Notes under the pieces: model-generated
Told to the model about the DNA's origin: nothing
Seen by the model: only the letters and a program-made list of their open reading frames with translations
Databases searched by the model: none
Program-made: the position numbers and the translations under genes
Part shown: in pieces, positions 1 through 9,038 of the stretch
Layout: every line of letters starts with the position of its first letter
Position numbering within the stretch: the stretch's first letter is position 1
Assembly: GCA_047605605.1 (NCBI GenBank)
Contig: JASGFG010000004.1
Coordinates: 1 to 64,000 of the forward strand
DNA from: JAATGA01 sp047605605
GTDB lineage: Bacteria > Pseudomonadota > Alphaproteobacteria > Rhodobacterales > Rhodobacteraceae
Direction: 5' to 3'
DNA: 64,000 nucleotides

Positions 1-6
1 GCCCGA

Positions 7-1065
7 TCAGATCCAGCCCGACAGGTTTTCGCCGATGATCGCGCTCAGCGCGTCGATATGGGCGGCATCGTCGTTCAGGCACGGGATATAGGTGAACCTC
101 TTGCCGCCGGCCGCCTCGAAGGCATGGCGGATTTCACCGTTGATCTCTTCCAGCGTCTCGATGCAGTCGGCCGAAAAGGCCGGGGCGATCACGGCGATGT
201 CGGTCTTGCCCTGCCGCGCCAGCTCGGCCACATATTCGACCGTATAGGGCCGCAGCCATTCCTCGGTGCCGAAGACCGACTGAAAGCTGGTGTGGATCGC
301 CCCCTTGTCCCAGCCCAGCCGTTCGCGCAGCAGGCGCGTCGTCTTCTGGCACTGGCAATGGTAGGGGTCGCCCTCGCGCAGATAGCGTTGCGGCATTCCG
401 TGGTAACTGGCGACCAGCACATCCGGCCTGCGGTCCAGGCGGGCATAGGCCGCCTTTACCGATCCGGCCAGCGCCTCGACATAGGCGGGATGATCGAAAT
501 ATTCCGGCACGGTGCGGCTGGCGGGCTGGCGCTTTTCCTGCATCAGCGCGCGAAAGAACTGATCGTTCGCAGTGGCGATGGTTGCGCCCGCGTATTGCGG
601 ATAAAGCGGAAAGAACAGGATCTTTTCACAGCCCGCAGCCACCATGGCCCGCACCTTCGACTGGGTCGAGGGGTTGCCATACCTCATGCAGAAATCGACC
701 ATCACCCGGTCGCCATGCCGTGCGGCCATGCGGGCGGCGATGGCCTGGGTCTGGTTCCGGGTGATCGTCATCAGCGGGCTTTCATCCCGCGCCTTGTCCC
801 AGATCAGCTTGTAGTTCGCCCCCGAGGTGAAGGGCCGCTTGGTCAGGATGATCAGCTGCAACAGCGGCTGCCATTTCCACACCGGATAGTCGATCACCCG
901 CCGGTCCGACAGGAACTCGTTCAGATAGCGCCGCATCGACCAGTAATCGGTCGCATCCGGCGTGCCGAGGTTGGCCAGCAAGACCCCGATCCTTGCCGCC
1001 TTGACGGGCGGATGATCGGCGGGGGCATGGGCAAGACGGCCTTCGCCGGGGGTCACATCGGTCAT
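7..1065 (-). CDS. hemH: Ferrochelatase
   Basis: Inserts ferrous iron into protoporphyrin IX, the last step of protoheme synthesis, at the membrane surface. About 352 residues, normal for proteobacterial HemH. The family histidine is in SYHGMPQRYL and the acidic metal-site segment in FSADCIETLEEI. DPYHCQCQKTTRLL carries two cysteines, as in alphaproteobacterial members. I chose the second in-frame ATG because a GGAG lies about 6 bases before it; an ATG 12 bases upstream (1077) is the alternative. The C-terminus is complete inside the window. The gene is transcribed away from the following genes and has no obvious partner here. Confidence 0.95.
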   Translation of the reverse strand: MTDVTPGEGRLAHAPADHPPVKAARIGVLLANLGTPDATDYWSMRRYLNEFLSDRRVIDYPVWKWQPLLQLIILTKRPFTSGANYKLIWDKARDESPLMTITRNQTQAIAARMAARHGDRVMVDFCMRYGNPSTQSKVRAMVAAGCEKILFFPLYPQYAGATIATANDQFFRALMQEKRQPASRTVPEYFDHPAYVEALAGSVKAAYARLDRRPDVLVASYHGMPQRYLREGDPYHCQCQKTTRLLRERLGWDKGAIHTSFQSVFGTEEWLRPYTVEYVAELARQGKTDIAVIAPAFSADCIETLEEINGEIRHAFEAAGGKRFTYIPCLNDDAAHIDALSAIIGENLSGWI

Positions 1066-1117
1066 CGCAGGCTCCATCGCGTCGCTGTCCCCCGAGATAG
1101 AGGTTGCGGCAGGCAGG

Positions 1118-1963
1118 TCAACTGCCCCCGTCCCGGCCCGCCTCGCGCGGATTGTCGCGGGCGGGCAGCGCCGCTTCGGCCGTATTCAGCGCATCGGCCA
1201 GCCGCTGCACGGCGGAACCGGGGCGCAGGGGTTTCTGCTGGCTGTCATGCGCGACCCAGCCGGTCAGGCCCACGATCTCGAACGTGGCGGGGATGCGGTC
1301 GCCCTGGGCAAATGTTTCGGCGTAAAGCGTGGCGGCGCGGGCCATAACCGCACGCGCCGTCGGATGGCGCAGGCGGGCGGCCAGCGCATTCCCTTCGCCC
1401 ATGGCGCGCAGGTCGTGCATCAGGTGGATCGCATCGCGATACATCAGCCGACGGGCATAGCTGTCGGCCACCGGCAGGGCGAACCCGGCCCGCTGCACCA
1501 GCGCGCCAAGATCGCGGATTTCCCCCATCGGCAGGACACGCGGCGACAACCCGCCCGTCACCTCGGATTCGGCCTGGGCCAGCACCGCACGCAATTCGTG
1601 CAGCGTCTGGCCGCCGAACATCAGCACCAGGCACAGCCCGTCCGGCCGCAGCGCCCGGCGCAGCTGCACCAGCTGGCCCACCGGGTCATTCGCCCAGTGC
1701 AGGCACAAGGCATGGATCGCCAGATCATGCGCGCCCGGTTCCAGCGCCAGAACCTCGTCATCCGGCACCAGAAGGGCGTCGGGAAAGGCGGCGCGCCACC
1801 GCTGCGGAAAGGGCGTCACGATCGCCGGAGCGGTAAAGGTTCTGTTAACCTCGGAAAGCCTATCCTGCACCTCGGCCACCGCCTCGTCGTGCAGCAGGAA
1901 TTCCGTCGCGCGGGCGCGGTGAAGGGCCAGGGCCTTGCGGTCTGTCAGGATCGGCGGCGTCAT
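1118..1963 (-). CDS. NDUFAF5/BioC-like methyltransferase
   Basis: About 281 residues. The C-terminal two thirds closely resemble the NDUFAF5 group (complex I assembly arginine hydroxylase of the class I methyltransferase fold): HALCLHWANDP, LRPDGLCLVLMFGG, then the GGLSPR and DLGALVQRAGF segments. The glycine-rich SAM motif I expected near residues 45-60 is not visible; that stretch reads APAIVTPFPQRW instead. I believe other Rhodobacterales copies look alike, but this is from memory. Start chosen at MTPPILTDRKAL, which leaves about 30 bp to the divergent comF. Exact function is unproven: a role in complex I assembly is inferred, and a SAM-dependent activity may be lost. Confidence 0.8.
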   Translation of the reverse strand: MTPPILTDRKALALHRARATEFLLHDEAVAEVQDRLSEVNRTFTAPAIVTPFPQRWRAAFPDALLVPDDEVLALEPGAHDLAIHALCLHWANDPVGQLVQLRRALRPDGLCLVLMFGGQTLHELRAVLAQAESEVTGGLSPRVLPMGEIRDLGALVQRAGFALPVADSYARRLMYRDAIHLMHDLRAMGEGNALAARLRHPTARAVMARAATLYAETFAQGDRIPATFEIVGLTGWVAHDSQQKPLRPGSAVQRLADALNTAEAALPARDNPREAGRDGGS

Positions 1964-1994
1964 GGCCGCGACCATGGGGGCGAATGGGGGGCGA

Positions 1995-2741
1995 ATGCAA
2001 GCCATGGCACTTTTCGCCGGGGCGGCGCGGGCGGCGCTGCATCTGGCCTATCCGCCGCAATGCCTGGCCTGCGGGGGCGCGGTGGCGACGGATTTCGGCC
2101 TTTGCGGTGCCTGCTGGCGCGAGACGCCCTTCATCTCCGGCGCGGTTTGCGACCTGTGCGGCACGCCGCTGCCGGGGGATGACGGGGCGGAATCCGCCTG
2201 CTGCGACGACTGCCTCGCGACCGGCAGGCCGTGGAGCCGGGGGCGCGCCGCCATGGTCTATGGCGGGGCCGGGCGGCAGATGATCCTGGCGCTGAAGCAC
2301 GGCGACCGGCTGGATCTGGCGCGGGCGGGGGCGGGCTGGCTGCACCGGGCGGCGCGGCCCATCCTGCTGCCGGGAATGCTGGTCGCGCCGGTGCCGCTGC
2401 ATTGGACGCGGCTGGTCAGGCGGCGCTACAACCAGTCGGCGCTGCTGTCCGCGGGGCTGGCGCGGCTGGCCGGGCTGGACCATTGCCCCGACCTGCTGGT
2501 GCGGCGGCACCGGACGCCCTCGCAGGATGGCAGGGGAAGAGAGGGGCGATTCGCCAATGTCGCCGATGCCATTGCCCCCCACCCGCGGCGCGGGGTCCGG
2601 GCCGAGGGGCGGCATGTCCTGCTGGTGGACGATGTGATGACCTCGGGCGCGACTTTGGCGGCGGCGGCAGAGGCTTGCGTTGCGGCAGGCGCAACCGGGG
2701 TTTCCGTCCTTGCACTGGCCCGCGTTGCGAAGGACGCCTAA
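1995..2741 (+). CDS. comF: ComF family amidophosphoribosyltransferase-like protein
   Basis: About 248 residues. The N-terminal part holds CxxC pairs typical of the ComF double zinc ribbon (PPQCLACGG, CGACW, CDLCG, CCDDC). The C-terminal half has a PRTase-type PRPP loop, VLLVDDVMTSGATL. ComF proteins act in DNA uptake or genome maintenance; the exact reaction is not known. Divergent from the methyltransferase with only a short gap. Starts at 1995 or 2004 are both possible; a G-rich stretch precedes 1995. Followed within 40 bp by grxC on the same strand, a common arrangement in Rhodobacterales. Confidence 0.88.
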   Translation: MQAMALFAGAARAALHLAYPPQCLACGGAVATDFGLCGACWRETPFISGAVCDLCGTPLPGDDGAESACCDDCLATGRPWSRGRAAMVYGGAGRQMILALKHGDRLDLARAGAGWLHRAARPILLPGMLVAPVPLHWTRLVRRRYNQSALLSAGLARLAGLDHCPDLLVRRHRTPSQDGRGREGRFANVADAIAPHPRRGVRAEGRHVLLVDDVMTSGATLAAAAEACVAAGATGVSVLALARVAKDA

Positions 2742-2776
2742 ATCCCTATAGTCTGTGACGACTTGAAGGATTGCCC

Positions 2777-3034
2777 ATGAAACCCGTCGAAATCTACACC
2801 ACCCCCACCTGCCCCTATTGCATGGCGGCCAAGCGCCTGCTGTCGAAAAAGGGCGTGGCCTTCGCCGAAATCGACGTAAGCCGCGACCCTGCCCTGCGCA
2901 ATGCGATGACCGAACGCGCAGGCGGGCGGCGCAGCGTGCCGCAGATCTTCATCGGCGGGGTCGGCGTCGGCGGCTCCGACGACATTCACGCGCTGGAGGC
3001 GGCCGGAAAACTCGACGCGCTGCTGGCCGGCTGA
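2777..3034 (+). CDS. grxC: Glutaredoxin 3
   Basis: Small 85-residue thiol-disulfide oxidoreductase reduced by glutathione. The dithiol active site is CPYC near residues 13-16, followed by the conserved S.PQIFIGG and GGSDD segments (cis-proline and glutathione-binding GG). GAAGGA at 2765-2770 is a good ribosome site for the ATG at 2777. The stop codon overlaps the start of the next gene by one base, so the two are probably translationally coupled. Length and motifs are standard for GrxC. Confidence 0.95.
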   Translation: MKPVEIYTTPTCPYCMAAKRLLSKKGVAFAEIDVSRDPALRNAMTERAGGRRSVPQIFIGGVGVGGSDDIHALEAAGKLDALLAG

Positions 3035-3864
3035 TGCGCGCGGGGCTGGTGCAACTGAACGTGACCGACGATCCGGCCGCCAATCTGGCGGTCACGGCCG
3101 GGTATGTCCGCGATGCGGTCGCGGGCGGGGCAGAGTTCGTGCTGACGCCGGAATGCACCAATTGCCTGTCCTCCAGCCGCCCGCACCAGCGCGCGGTCTT
3201 TCGGCACGAAGGGGACGATCCCACCCTTGCCGCGCTGCGCGAACAGGCGGCCGCGGCGGGGATCTGGCTGCTGATCGGTTCGCTCGGGGTGCTGACGCAG
3301 GATGCCGACGGACGCTTTGCCAACCGCAGTTTCCTGATCGGTCCCGATGGCGCCATCGCCGCGCGCTATGACAAGATCCACATGTTCGACGTGAATGTCT
3401 CGGAAACCGAGGTCTATCGCGAATCCTCGGGCTATCGTCCCGGCGACCGGGCGGTGGTGGCGGACACGCCCTTTGCCCGCATCGGGATGAGCGTCTGTTA
3501 CGACCTGCGCTTTCCCTATCTCTACCGGGCGCTGGCCAAGGGGGGCGCGCAGATCCTGACGGTTCCCGCCGCCTTCAACGACACGACCGGCGCCGCCCAT
3601 TGGGAGGTGCTGCTGCGCGCCCGTGCGATCGAGACGGGGTGCTTTGTCCTTGCCCCCGCGCAGACCGGCTTTCATGCCGAGGCGCAGGGCAAGGGGCGCC
3701 GCACCCATGGCCATTCGCTGGCCGTCGCCCCCTGGGGCGAGGTGCTGGCCGATGCGGGGACCGCGCCGGGCGTCACGCTGGTGGATCTGGACCTGTCGCG
3801 CGTGCAGGCCGCACGGGGCCGCGTGCCGTCGCTGACCCATGACCGGGACTTTGCCGGACCATGA
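3034..3864 (+). CDS. Carbon-nitrogen hydrolase, Nit1/Nit2 type (probable deaminated-glutathione amidase)
   Basis: Nitrilase superfamily amidase of 276 residues. The Glu-Lys-Cys triad is visible as LTPECTNC, YDKIHMFDV and SVCYDLRFP. The YDKIHMFDV/SVCYDLRFP pairing is typical of the Nit1/Nit2 branch that repairs deaminated glutathione or omega-amidates. It directly overlaps grxC upstream and shares ATGA with the MarR gene downstream. The glutaredoxin neighbour fits a glutathione-linked role, which is inference. Start is the ATG overlapping the grxC stop. Confidence 0.9.
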   Translation: MRAGLVQLNVTDDPAANLAVTAGYVRDAVAGGAEFVLTPECTNCLSSSRPHQRAVFRHEGDDPTLAALREQAAAAGIWLLIGSLGVLTQDADGRFANRSFLIGPDGAIAARYDKIHMFDVNVSETEVYRESSGYRPGDRAVVADTPFARIGMSVCYDLRFPYLYRALAKGGAQILTVPAAFNDTTGAAHWEVLLRARAIETGCFVLAPAQTGFHAEAQGKGRRTHGHSLAVAPWGEVLADAGTAPGVTLVDLDLSRVQAARGRVPSLTHDRDFAGP

Positions 3865-4316
3865 GCGACAAGACCGACGACATCTCCATCGCGCTGTTCG
3901 GCGAATTGTTCATGGCCGATCAGCTGGCCCGCAACGTGATCAGCAAGGCGTTGCCGCGCGGGATGGAGATTTCGCATTTCAGCGTGCTGAACCATCTGGC
4001 GCGGATCGGCGACGAACGCACCCCGGCGCAGCTGGCGCGCGCCTTTCACGTCACGCGGGGGGCGATGACCAATACGCTGACCAAGCTGGAATGGGCGGGC
4101 CACATCCACATCCGCCCCGACTGGGACGATGCAAGGCGCAAGTTCGTGGCGATCAGCCCTTCGGGCCGGTCGGCGCGTGACGCGGCCGTCCACGCCGTTT
4201 CGCCCCTGGTGGCCGAGGTGGTGCAGGCGCTTGGCGCCGAAAAGGTCCGCGCCGTCCTGCCCGTCCTGCGCGAGCTTCGCGCCCGGCTGGAGGAAGAAAC
4301 GGACCCCCCGCGATGA
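3861..4316 (+). CDS. MarR family transcriptional regulator
   Basis: Winged-helix regulator of 151 residues. The wHTH core covers about residues 45-105: TPAQLARAFHVTRGAMTNTLTKLEWAGHI, followed by a wing DARRKFVAISPSG. Flanking helices would form the dimer interface. It overlaps the amidase stop (ATGA) and lies 10 bp upstream of the YihY gene, so it is inside the same operon. No ligand can be inferred. Conserved next to these neighbours in Rhodobacterales, as far as I recall. Confidence 0.88.
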   Translation: MSDKTDDISIALFGELFMADQLARNVISKALPRGMEISHFSVLNHLARIGDERTPAQLARAFHVTRGAMTNTLTKLEWAGHIHIRPDWDDARRKFVAISPSGRSARDAAVHAVSPLVAEVVQALGAEKVRAVLPVLRELRARLEEETDPPR

Positions 4317-4326
4317 GCGTGACCCG

Positions 4327-5193
4327 GTGCTGAAATCCATCCTTCCCCGCAATGTCACCGCCGCGCTCTGGCGTTTCTATCGCCGGACCGAGCAGGCAGA
4401 GCTGGACCTGATCGCGGCGGGCGTGGCCTTTTACGGCTTTCTGGCGATCTTTCCGGCGGCGGCGGCGATCATTGCGATCTGGGGCTTTGCCTCTGACCCG
4501 TCGGTCATCCGCGCGCAGGTGGGGCTTTTGCACGAATTCGTGCCGCCGGACGTATTTTCCCTGATCAACGATCAGGTGGAAAGCCTGCTGCGGGTCAACA
4601 GCCGCCAGCTGGGCTGGGCTACGGTGGTGTCGACGGCCATTGCGCTGTGGTCGGCACGGGCGGGGGTGGGGGCGCTGATACGGGGGTTGAACGCCATCCA
4701 CGGCCTGCCGAACCGGGCGGGGGCCTGGCACTATGTGGGGGCAATGACGCTGACGCTGGCGATGATCGGGCTGGTTCTGGCCGCGATGCTCGCCTCGGTC
4801 GTGGTGCCGCTGGTGATCGGGGCGATGCCCCTGCTGGAAGAAACCACCCGGTTCCTGAACCTGCTGAATCTCTGCGTCGGCTTTGCGCTGGTGGTGGTGG
4901 CGGTGGCGGTGACATATCGGTTCGGCCCGAACTTTCCATGGCGCAGGCCACCGCTGTTCACCCTGGGCCTGCTGGTGGCGGTGATCCTGTGGCTGCTGGC
5001 GGCGCGGCTTTTCATGCTCTATCTGGCGAACTTCGACAGTTACAACCGCATCTATGGTTCCATCGGGGCGGTGGCGGCGCTGATGATGTGGCTGTATGTC
5101 AGCGCCTATGCCATCCTTCTGGGGGCGGCGGTCGATGCCGAACGCAGCCGGCGCACCAGCCGCGCGCCGGTTCCCCTCGCTACCGATCAGTAG
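4327..5193 (+). CDS. YihY/BrkB family inner-membrane protein
   Basis: About 288 residues with six predicted membrane helices, starting LDLIAAGVAFYGFLAIFPA, the conserved opening of the YihY (formerly RNase BN) family, and ending with RIYGSIGAVAALMMWLYVS. Proposed start is GTG at 4327, just past the MarR stop; no ATG is available in frame near it. The family has been called a virulence factor and a tRNA processing enzyme, but its true function is unresolved. Its end overlaps the end of the convergent tamB gene by 7 bp. Confidence 0.88.
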   Translation: MLKSILPRNVTAALWRFYRRTEQAELDLIAAGVAFYGFLAIFPAAAAIIAIWGFASDPSVIRAQVGLLHEFVPPDVFSLINDQVESLLRVNSRQLGWATVVSTAIALWSARAGVGALIRGLNAIHGLPNRAGAWHYVGAMTLTLAMIGLVLAAMLASVVVPLVIGAMPLLEETTRFLNLLNLCVGFALVVVAVAVTYRFGPNFPWRRPPLFTLGLLVAVILWLLAARLFMLYLANFDSYNRIYGSIGAVAALMMWLYVSAYAILLGAAVDAERSRRTSRAPVPLATDQ

Positions 5194-8100
5194 TCGTGTT
5201 CGTAATAGACGCCCAGGCCGCTGTCTCCGTCCGACCCGGTCCGCGCCCGCACCGTCACCGATTTCGACACGTCGAGGTTCAGGTGGATCTCGGTCTCGCC
5301 CTGCGAATCCACGCCCACTTCGGTATATAGGTTCTTCGACAGGTATTTCCCCGCCGTGACCGAGGCACCGCCGGTGGCATCGGTCTGCACGTCGAAATTG
5401 TCGAGGCCGAATCCCGATCGCAGCTTGCCCACGATCCCTTCGCCGCCGCGGCCCGCCAGCGTCATCACCGCGCTGGCCAGTTGCGCCGCCTGAAGCGCCG
5501 AGATGTTTTCCAGCCCCTTGCCGAACAGCAGCCGGGCCAGAACCTCTTCCTGCGGCAGTTCGGGGGTCGAGGTAAAGCTGACCTGCGGATCGTCCGCCCG
5601 CCCGTCGATGCGCACCGAGGCGGCGATGCCGTCGCTTTCGCTGGTGGCGGCGATGGCAAGGTCGGGGACCATGTCGCCCTCCATCCGCACGGTCGCCTCG
5701 GACAGGTCCAGCCGCTTGCCCAGAATGTCCAGCCGCCCGCGGATCAGCTCGAACCCGCCGACAGGCACGACATTCGCGGTGGTGCCGGTGACGCGCAGCT
5801 CGCCCCCCAGTTCGGCATCGAGGCCCCGGCCCCGGATGAACAGCCGGTTCGGGGCCGAGATCAGCACGTCCAGCCCGAAGGGCCGGGTGGAGGACGCACG
5901 GCCCGCCGCCGCCGTCGCATCCGCGCCCGCCCGGCGGCGGGTGTCGCGAACGGGCTTCGGATCATTGAAATGCCGCAGATCGGGCAGGGCGCCGATGCCG
6001 CCGAACCCGGTCGAGGGGATACGCAATTCGGTTTCCACCAGGTCGATGCGCCCGGTGATATTGGCCCCGCCGGTCAGCGGCCCGCGCACCGCGATCTGCC
6101 CGTTCAACCGGGTTTCATACAGCGACGGGTCACGCAGCATCACCCAGCTGGCATTGGTGTTCAGATCGGCGTTGAACGGCGCCTCCAGCCCGACAGTGCC
6201 GCTGGCGCTAAGATGGCCGCCGGTGGAAACTTCGGCATTGGCCTGCACCTGCGCGCGCCCGCCCGACAGGTTGGCCGTGGCGTTCAGCCCCTGGATGGCA
6301 AAGGCCAAGGACGGGTCGACCACCCGCGCATTCGACAGGGACACCCGCCCGGCCAGCGACGACAGCCGCATCGGCCCGTTCAGCCGCAGGTCATAGGCGA
6401 TGGCCCCGCTAATCGCGCGCGGGTCCAGGAAGGCATTGATCAGCGCCGCCTGCCCCGTGCCCCTGATCGTCAGATCGGCACTGCCATAGCCCGGCGCGAA
6501 GGTGCCCGCCATGCGCCCGTCGATCTGCCCCGGCCCCTTGGCTGCGATGTCGAGCCGCACGCCCTGCGGCGAGTCCACCGCCGTCCCGGTCAGCGTGACC
6601 GGCCCCGGAAACTCGGGCTGAAGGATGGCAAGGTTCGCCAGCCGCGCATTCAGGTTCACCGTGCGGGTATCGCCGTTGATCGAACCGGTCGCATCGGCGG
6701 TCAGTTGCGGATTGTCGAGCGTTGCCTTGTTGATCCTGATCGCGCCGCCCTGCAAGGCGAGATCGGCCGAAATCCGGCTGTTGCCCGCCAGCAGGCGGTC
6801 GGCATGGGTCTGCCCCACGGCAAGGTTGGTGCCCGTGGCATCGGCGGTGATACGGCCGTCCTGCACCGTGCCCGAGACCTTGGCGCTGGCCTGGATCGCG
6901 CCGCGATAGCCGCCGCCGATCACCGACAGATTCGGGATCGCGGCATTGGCCGTCAGGTCCATCACCCGCGCCGGGCCGGTAATCGTGCCGCCCGCCTGCG
7001 CCGAAAGCTGCGGGTTCGCCACGCTGGCACGGTCAATACGGATGTCGTCGCCGGTCTTGACGACGGCGACGCCCAGCAGGCTTTGCCCGCGCAGCAGGGC
7101 ATCGGCCTGCTGCACCCCGATGGCCAGATCGCTGCCGGTGCCGTCCAGCGTCAGGGTCGCGTTCTGCGCGGTGCCCTGCACATGCAGCCTGCCGGTCAGC
7201 GCGCCACGATACTGCGGCCCGAGCGAGGACAGATCGCGGAAATCCAGATCGGCGCCGATGTCGCTGCCCGCGGTTGCAACCGTGCCGCTGCCGGTCAGGT
7301 GCAGGGTCTGCGCCTGGACATCCAGATTGCGCAGGACCGTCCCCGTCTCGTCCCGGCGCGCGTCGATCACGACGGTCGAGGTGCCTTTCAGCAGGTTGTC
7401 CACCTGCGCGATTCCGGCGGCAAGGTCGGTGCCCTGCACCTGCACCCGCCCGTCGAAGGCGCCGGTCAGCGGGCTGCCCGTGCCATTCAGCGTCACATGG
7501 CCCGCGCCGGCCAGCGGCCGCCCCGCCACGGCGGAAAACTGCGCCAGATTGTCCACATCGGCCTCGGCCCGGACGGTCAGCTGCATGGCGCTGTCCAGCC
7601 CCGCGAGCGTGACACCCCCCGTCGCGCGATAGCCGTCGCCCCGGATGGCGATGTCGGGCAGACGCAGGCCGGTTCCGCCCTGCTGCCACTGGAACAGCAC
7701 ATGGCCGTTCAGCCACCGCCCCGCCGCCTGCGCCAGCGCCGGGTCGGTCATCGCCAGTTCATGCACGCCATAGCGGAGGGTGCCGCCCACCACATTGCCC
7801 GTCGGCGCGCGCAGGATACGGCCCGATCCGGCAAATTCGATCCTGTCGGCGCCAAAGCTCGTCTGCTTCAGCCCCAAGAGGTGCCCCCTGGCCCGCCAGC
7901 CCGCATCGTCGGCGGAATCGAAGGCCAGCGACAGGTCCGCCTTGTCCAGATAGATCCGGTCCGCGCCCGAGGTGGGCAGTAGCACCGGGCTGCCATCCGG
8001 CATCCCCATCTGCATCGTCAGGTCCAGCTTTTCCGGCATCCCGTCCGACGCGATGGCGGCCGAGCCCTGCACGGCCAGCGCCTGCGTCCGCAAATCCAGC

Positions 8101-9038
8101 GCCTGCAATTCGGTGACACCCGCCGCCGTCCGCGCGCCCGAGGCGACGAGCTTCACATCCGTGCCGAAGAAGGCCGCGTATTCCGGCAGGAACAGCGGCG
8201 CAATATCGCCGCCCAGGTCGACCGCAAAGCCCTGGGATCCGTCCTGCGCCCCTTTCAGCGACACCGCCCCGGCAAGGCGCGGCTGGCCATCGCTGGTCAG
8301 GTTGATGCGGGCGGTGAAATCCTCGATCGCGCCCTGGCCTTTTACGGAAAGCTCGACCGCCGGGGTCCCCGGCAGCCCGATCAGGCGCGAGGCGATGCCG
8401 CCCGATCCTTCGGCCAGCGACAGGTCCAGGATCAGCTGACGGCTGGCATTGGCATAGCTGCCGGAAAGTTGCAGCTTGCCCGAAGGCCCGCTGTCGGTGC
8501 GTTCAAGGATCAGCGAGACCTGCCCCTCGCCGCCCGCAAGACTGGCCTGCGCCTCCAGCCGCCCCTCCAGCGGTTCGCCCAGAATGGTTTCGCCCAGTTC
8601 GATCCTGGGCGCCGACAGCTTGCCGATCTGCACCGAAACCGGCAGGTCCGGCAGGGAAAAGGGCTTGGCCTCGGGCGAGGGGGCGGTCGTGCCCGCCTCT
8701 GCCTGCGGCAGGCGGGCCACGATGATCTCGTCGGCCGACAATTCGTTGACCGAAACACGGCCCCGCAACAGCGCCGCGCGGTTCCAGTCCAGCGTGACCT
8801 TGTTCAGCGTCAGCCAGACGCCCTGATCGTCGGCGATGGTCAACCTGTCGATGGTCGCGCGCGACGAGAGCGCGCCCTGAAACCCGTCGATGATCACCTG
8901 CCGCCCGGCGCCGGACAGGTTGTCTTCCAGCAGCCCGGCCAGATAGCCGCGGTCTTCGCGTTCCTGCGCGGTTTCCTGCGCGGCCAGCGGGGTTGCGGCC
9001 AATGCCGCGGCAAACAGGATAAAGCCGAAGTTGCGCAT
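5187..9038 (-). CDS. tamB: Translocation and assembly module subunit TamB
   Basis: Inner-membrane-anchored, largely periplasmic 1283-residue protein of the AsmA/TamB lipid-transfer-like family. An N-terminal signal anchor (FILFAAALAATPLAA) is followed by a long repetitive beta-helical region with repeated units resembling GTVQDGRITADATGTNLAVG. The C-terminal DUF490 domain carries the family pattern around PEVLARLLFGK-like EEVLARLLFGK and ends in YYEHDY. It bridges to TamA for outer-membrane protein or phospholipid transport. Start overlaps the tamA stop by one base, so tamA-tamB form one transcript. Confidence 0.95.
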   Translation of the reverse strand: MRNFGFILFAAALAATPLAAQETAQEREDRGYLAGLLEDNLSGAGRQVIIDGFQGALSSRATIDRLTIADDQGVWLTLNKVTLDWNRAALLRGRVSVNELSADEIIVARLPQAEAGTTAPSPEAKPFSLPDLPVSVQIGKLSAPRIELGETILGEPLEGRLEAQASLAGGEGQVSLILERTDSGPSGKLQLSGSYANASRQLILDLSLAEGSGGIASRLIGLPGTPAVELSVKGQGAIEDFTARINLTSDGQPRLAGAVSLKGAQDGSQGFAVDLGGDIAPLFLPEYAAFFGTDVKLVASGARTAAGVTELQALDLRTQALAVQGSAAIASDGMPEKLDLTMQMGMPDGSPVLLPTSGADRIYLDKADLSLAFDSADDAGWRARGHLLGLKQTSFGADRIEFAGSGRILRAPTGNVVGGTLRYGVHELAMTDPALAQAAGRWLNGHVLFQWQQGGTGLRLPDIAIRGDGYRATGGVTLAGLDSAMQLTVRAEADVDNLAQFSAVAGRPLAGAGHVTLNGTGSPLTGAFDGRVQVQGTDLAAGIAQVDNLLKGTSTVVIDARRDETGTVLRNLDVQAQTLHLTGSGTVATAGSDIGADLDFRDLSSLGPQYRGALTGRLHVQGTAQNATLTLDGTGSDLAIGVQQADALLRGQSLLGVAVVKTGDDIRIDRASVANPQLSAQAGGTITGPARVMDLTANAAIPNLSVIGGGYRGAIQASAKVSGTVQDGRITADATGTNLAVGQTHADRLLAGNSRISADLALQGGAIRINKATLDNPQLTADATGSINGDTRTVNLNARLANLAILQPEFPGPVTLTGTAVDSPQGVRLDIAAKGPGQIDGRMAGTFAPGYGSADLTIRGTGQAALINAFLDPRAISGAIAYDLRLNGPMRLSSLAGRVSLSNARVVDPSLAFAIQGLNATANLSGGRAQVQANAEVSTGGHLSASGTVGLEAPFNADLNTNASWVMLRDPSLYETRLNGQIAVRGPLTGGANITGRIDLVETELRIPSTGFGGIGALPDLRHFNDPKPVRDTRRRAGADATAAAGRASSTRPFGLDVLISAPNRLFIRGRGLDAELGGELRVTGTTANVVPVGGFELIRGRLDILGKRLDLSEATVRMEGDMVPDLAIAATSESDGIAASVRIDGRADDPQVSFTSTPELPQEEVLARLLFGKGLENISALQAAQLASAVMTLAGRGGEGIVGKLRSGFGLDNFDVQTDATGGASVTAGKYLSKNLYTEVGVDSQGETEIHLNLDVSKSVTVRARTGSDGDSGLGVYYEHDY

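Noticed and set aside
5481..7982. An 833-codon open frame opposite tamB, and similar long antisense frames throughout.
   Set aside because: High third-position GC removes stops from other frames. The translation is low-complexity Arg/Pro/Gly/His without domains, while the opposite strand gives a clear TamB protein.
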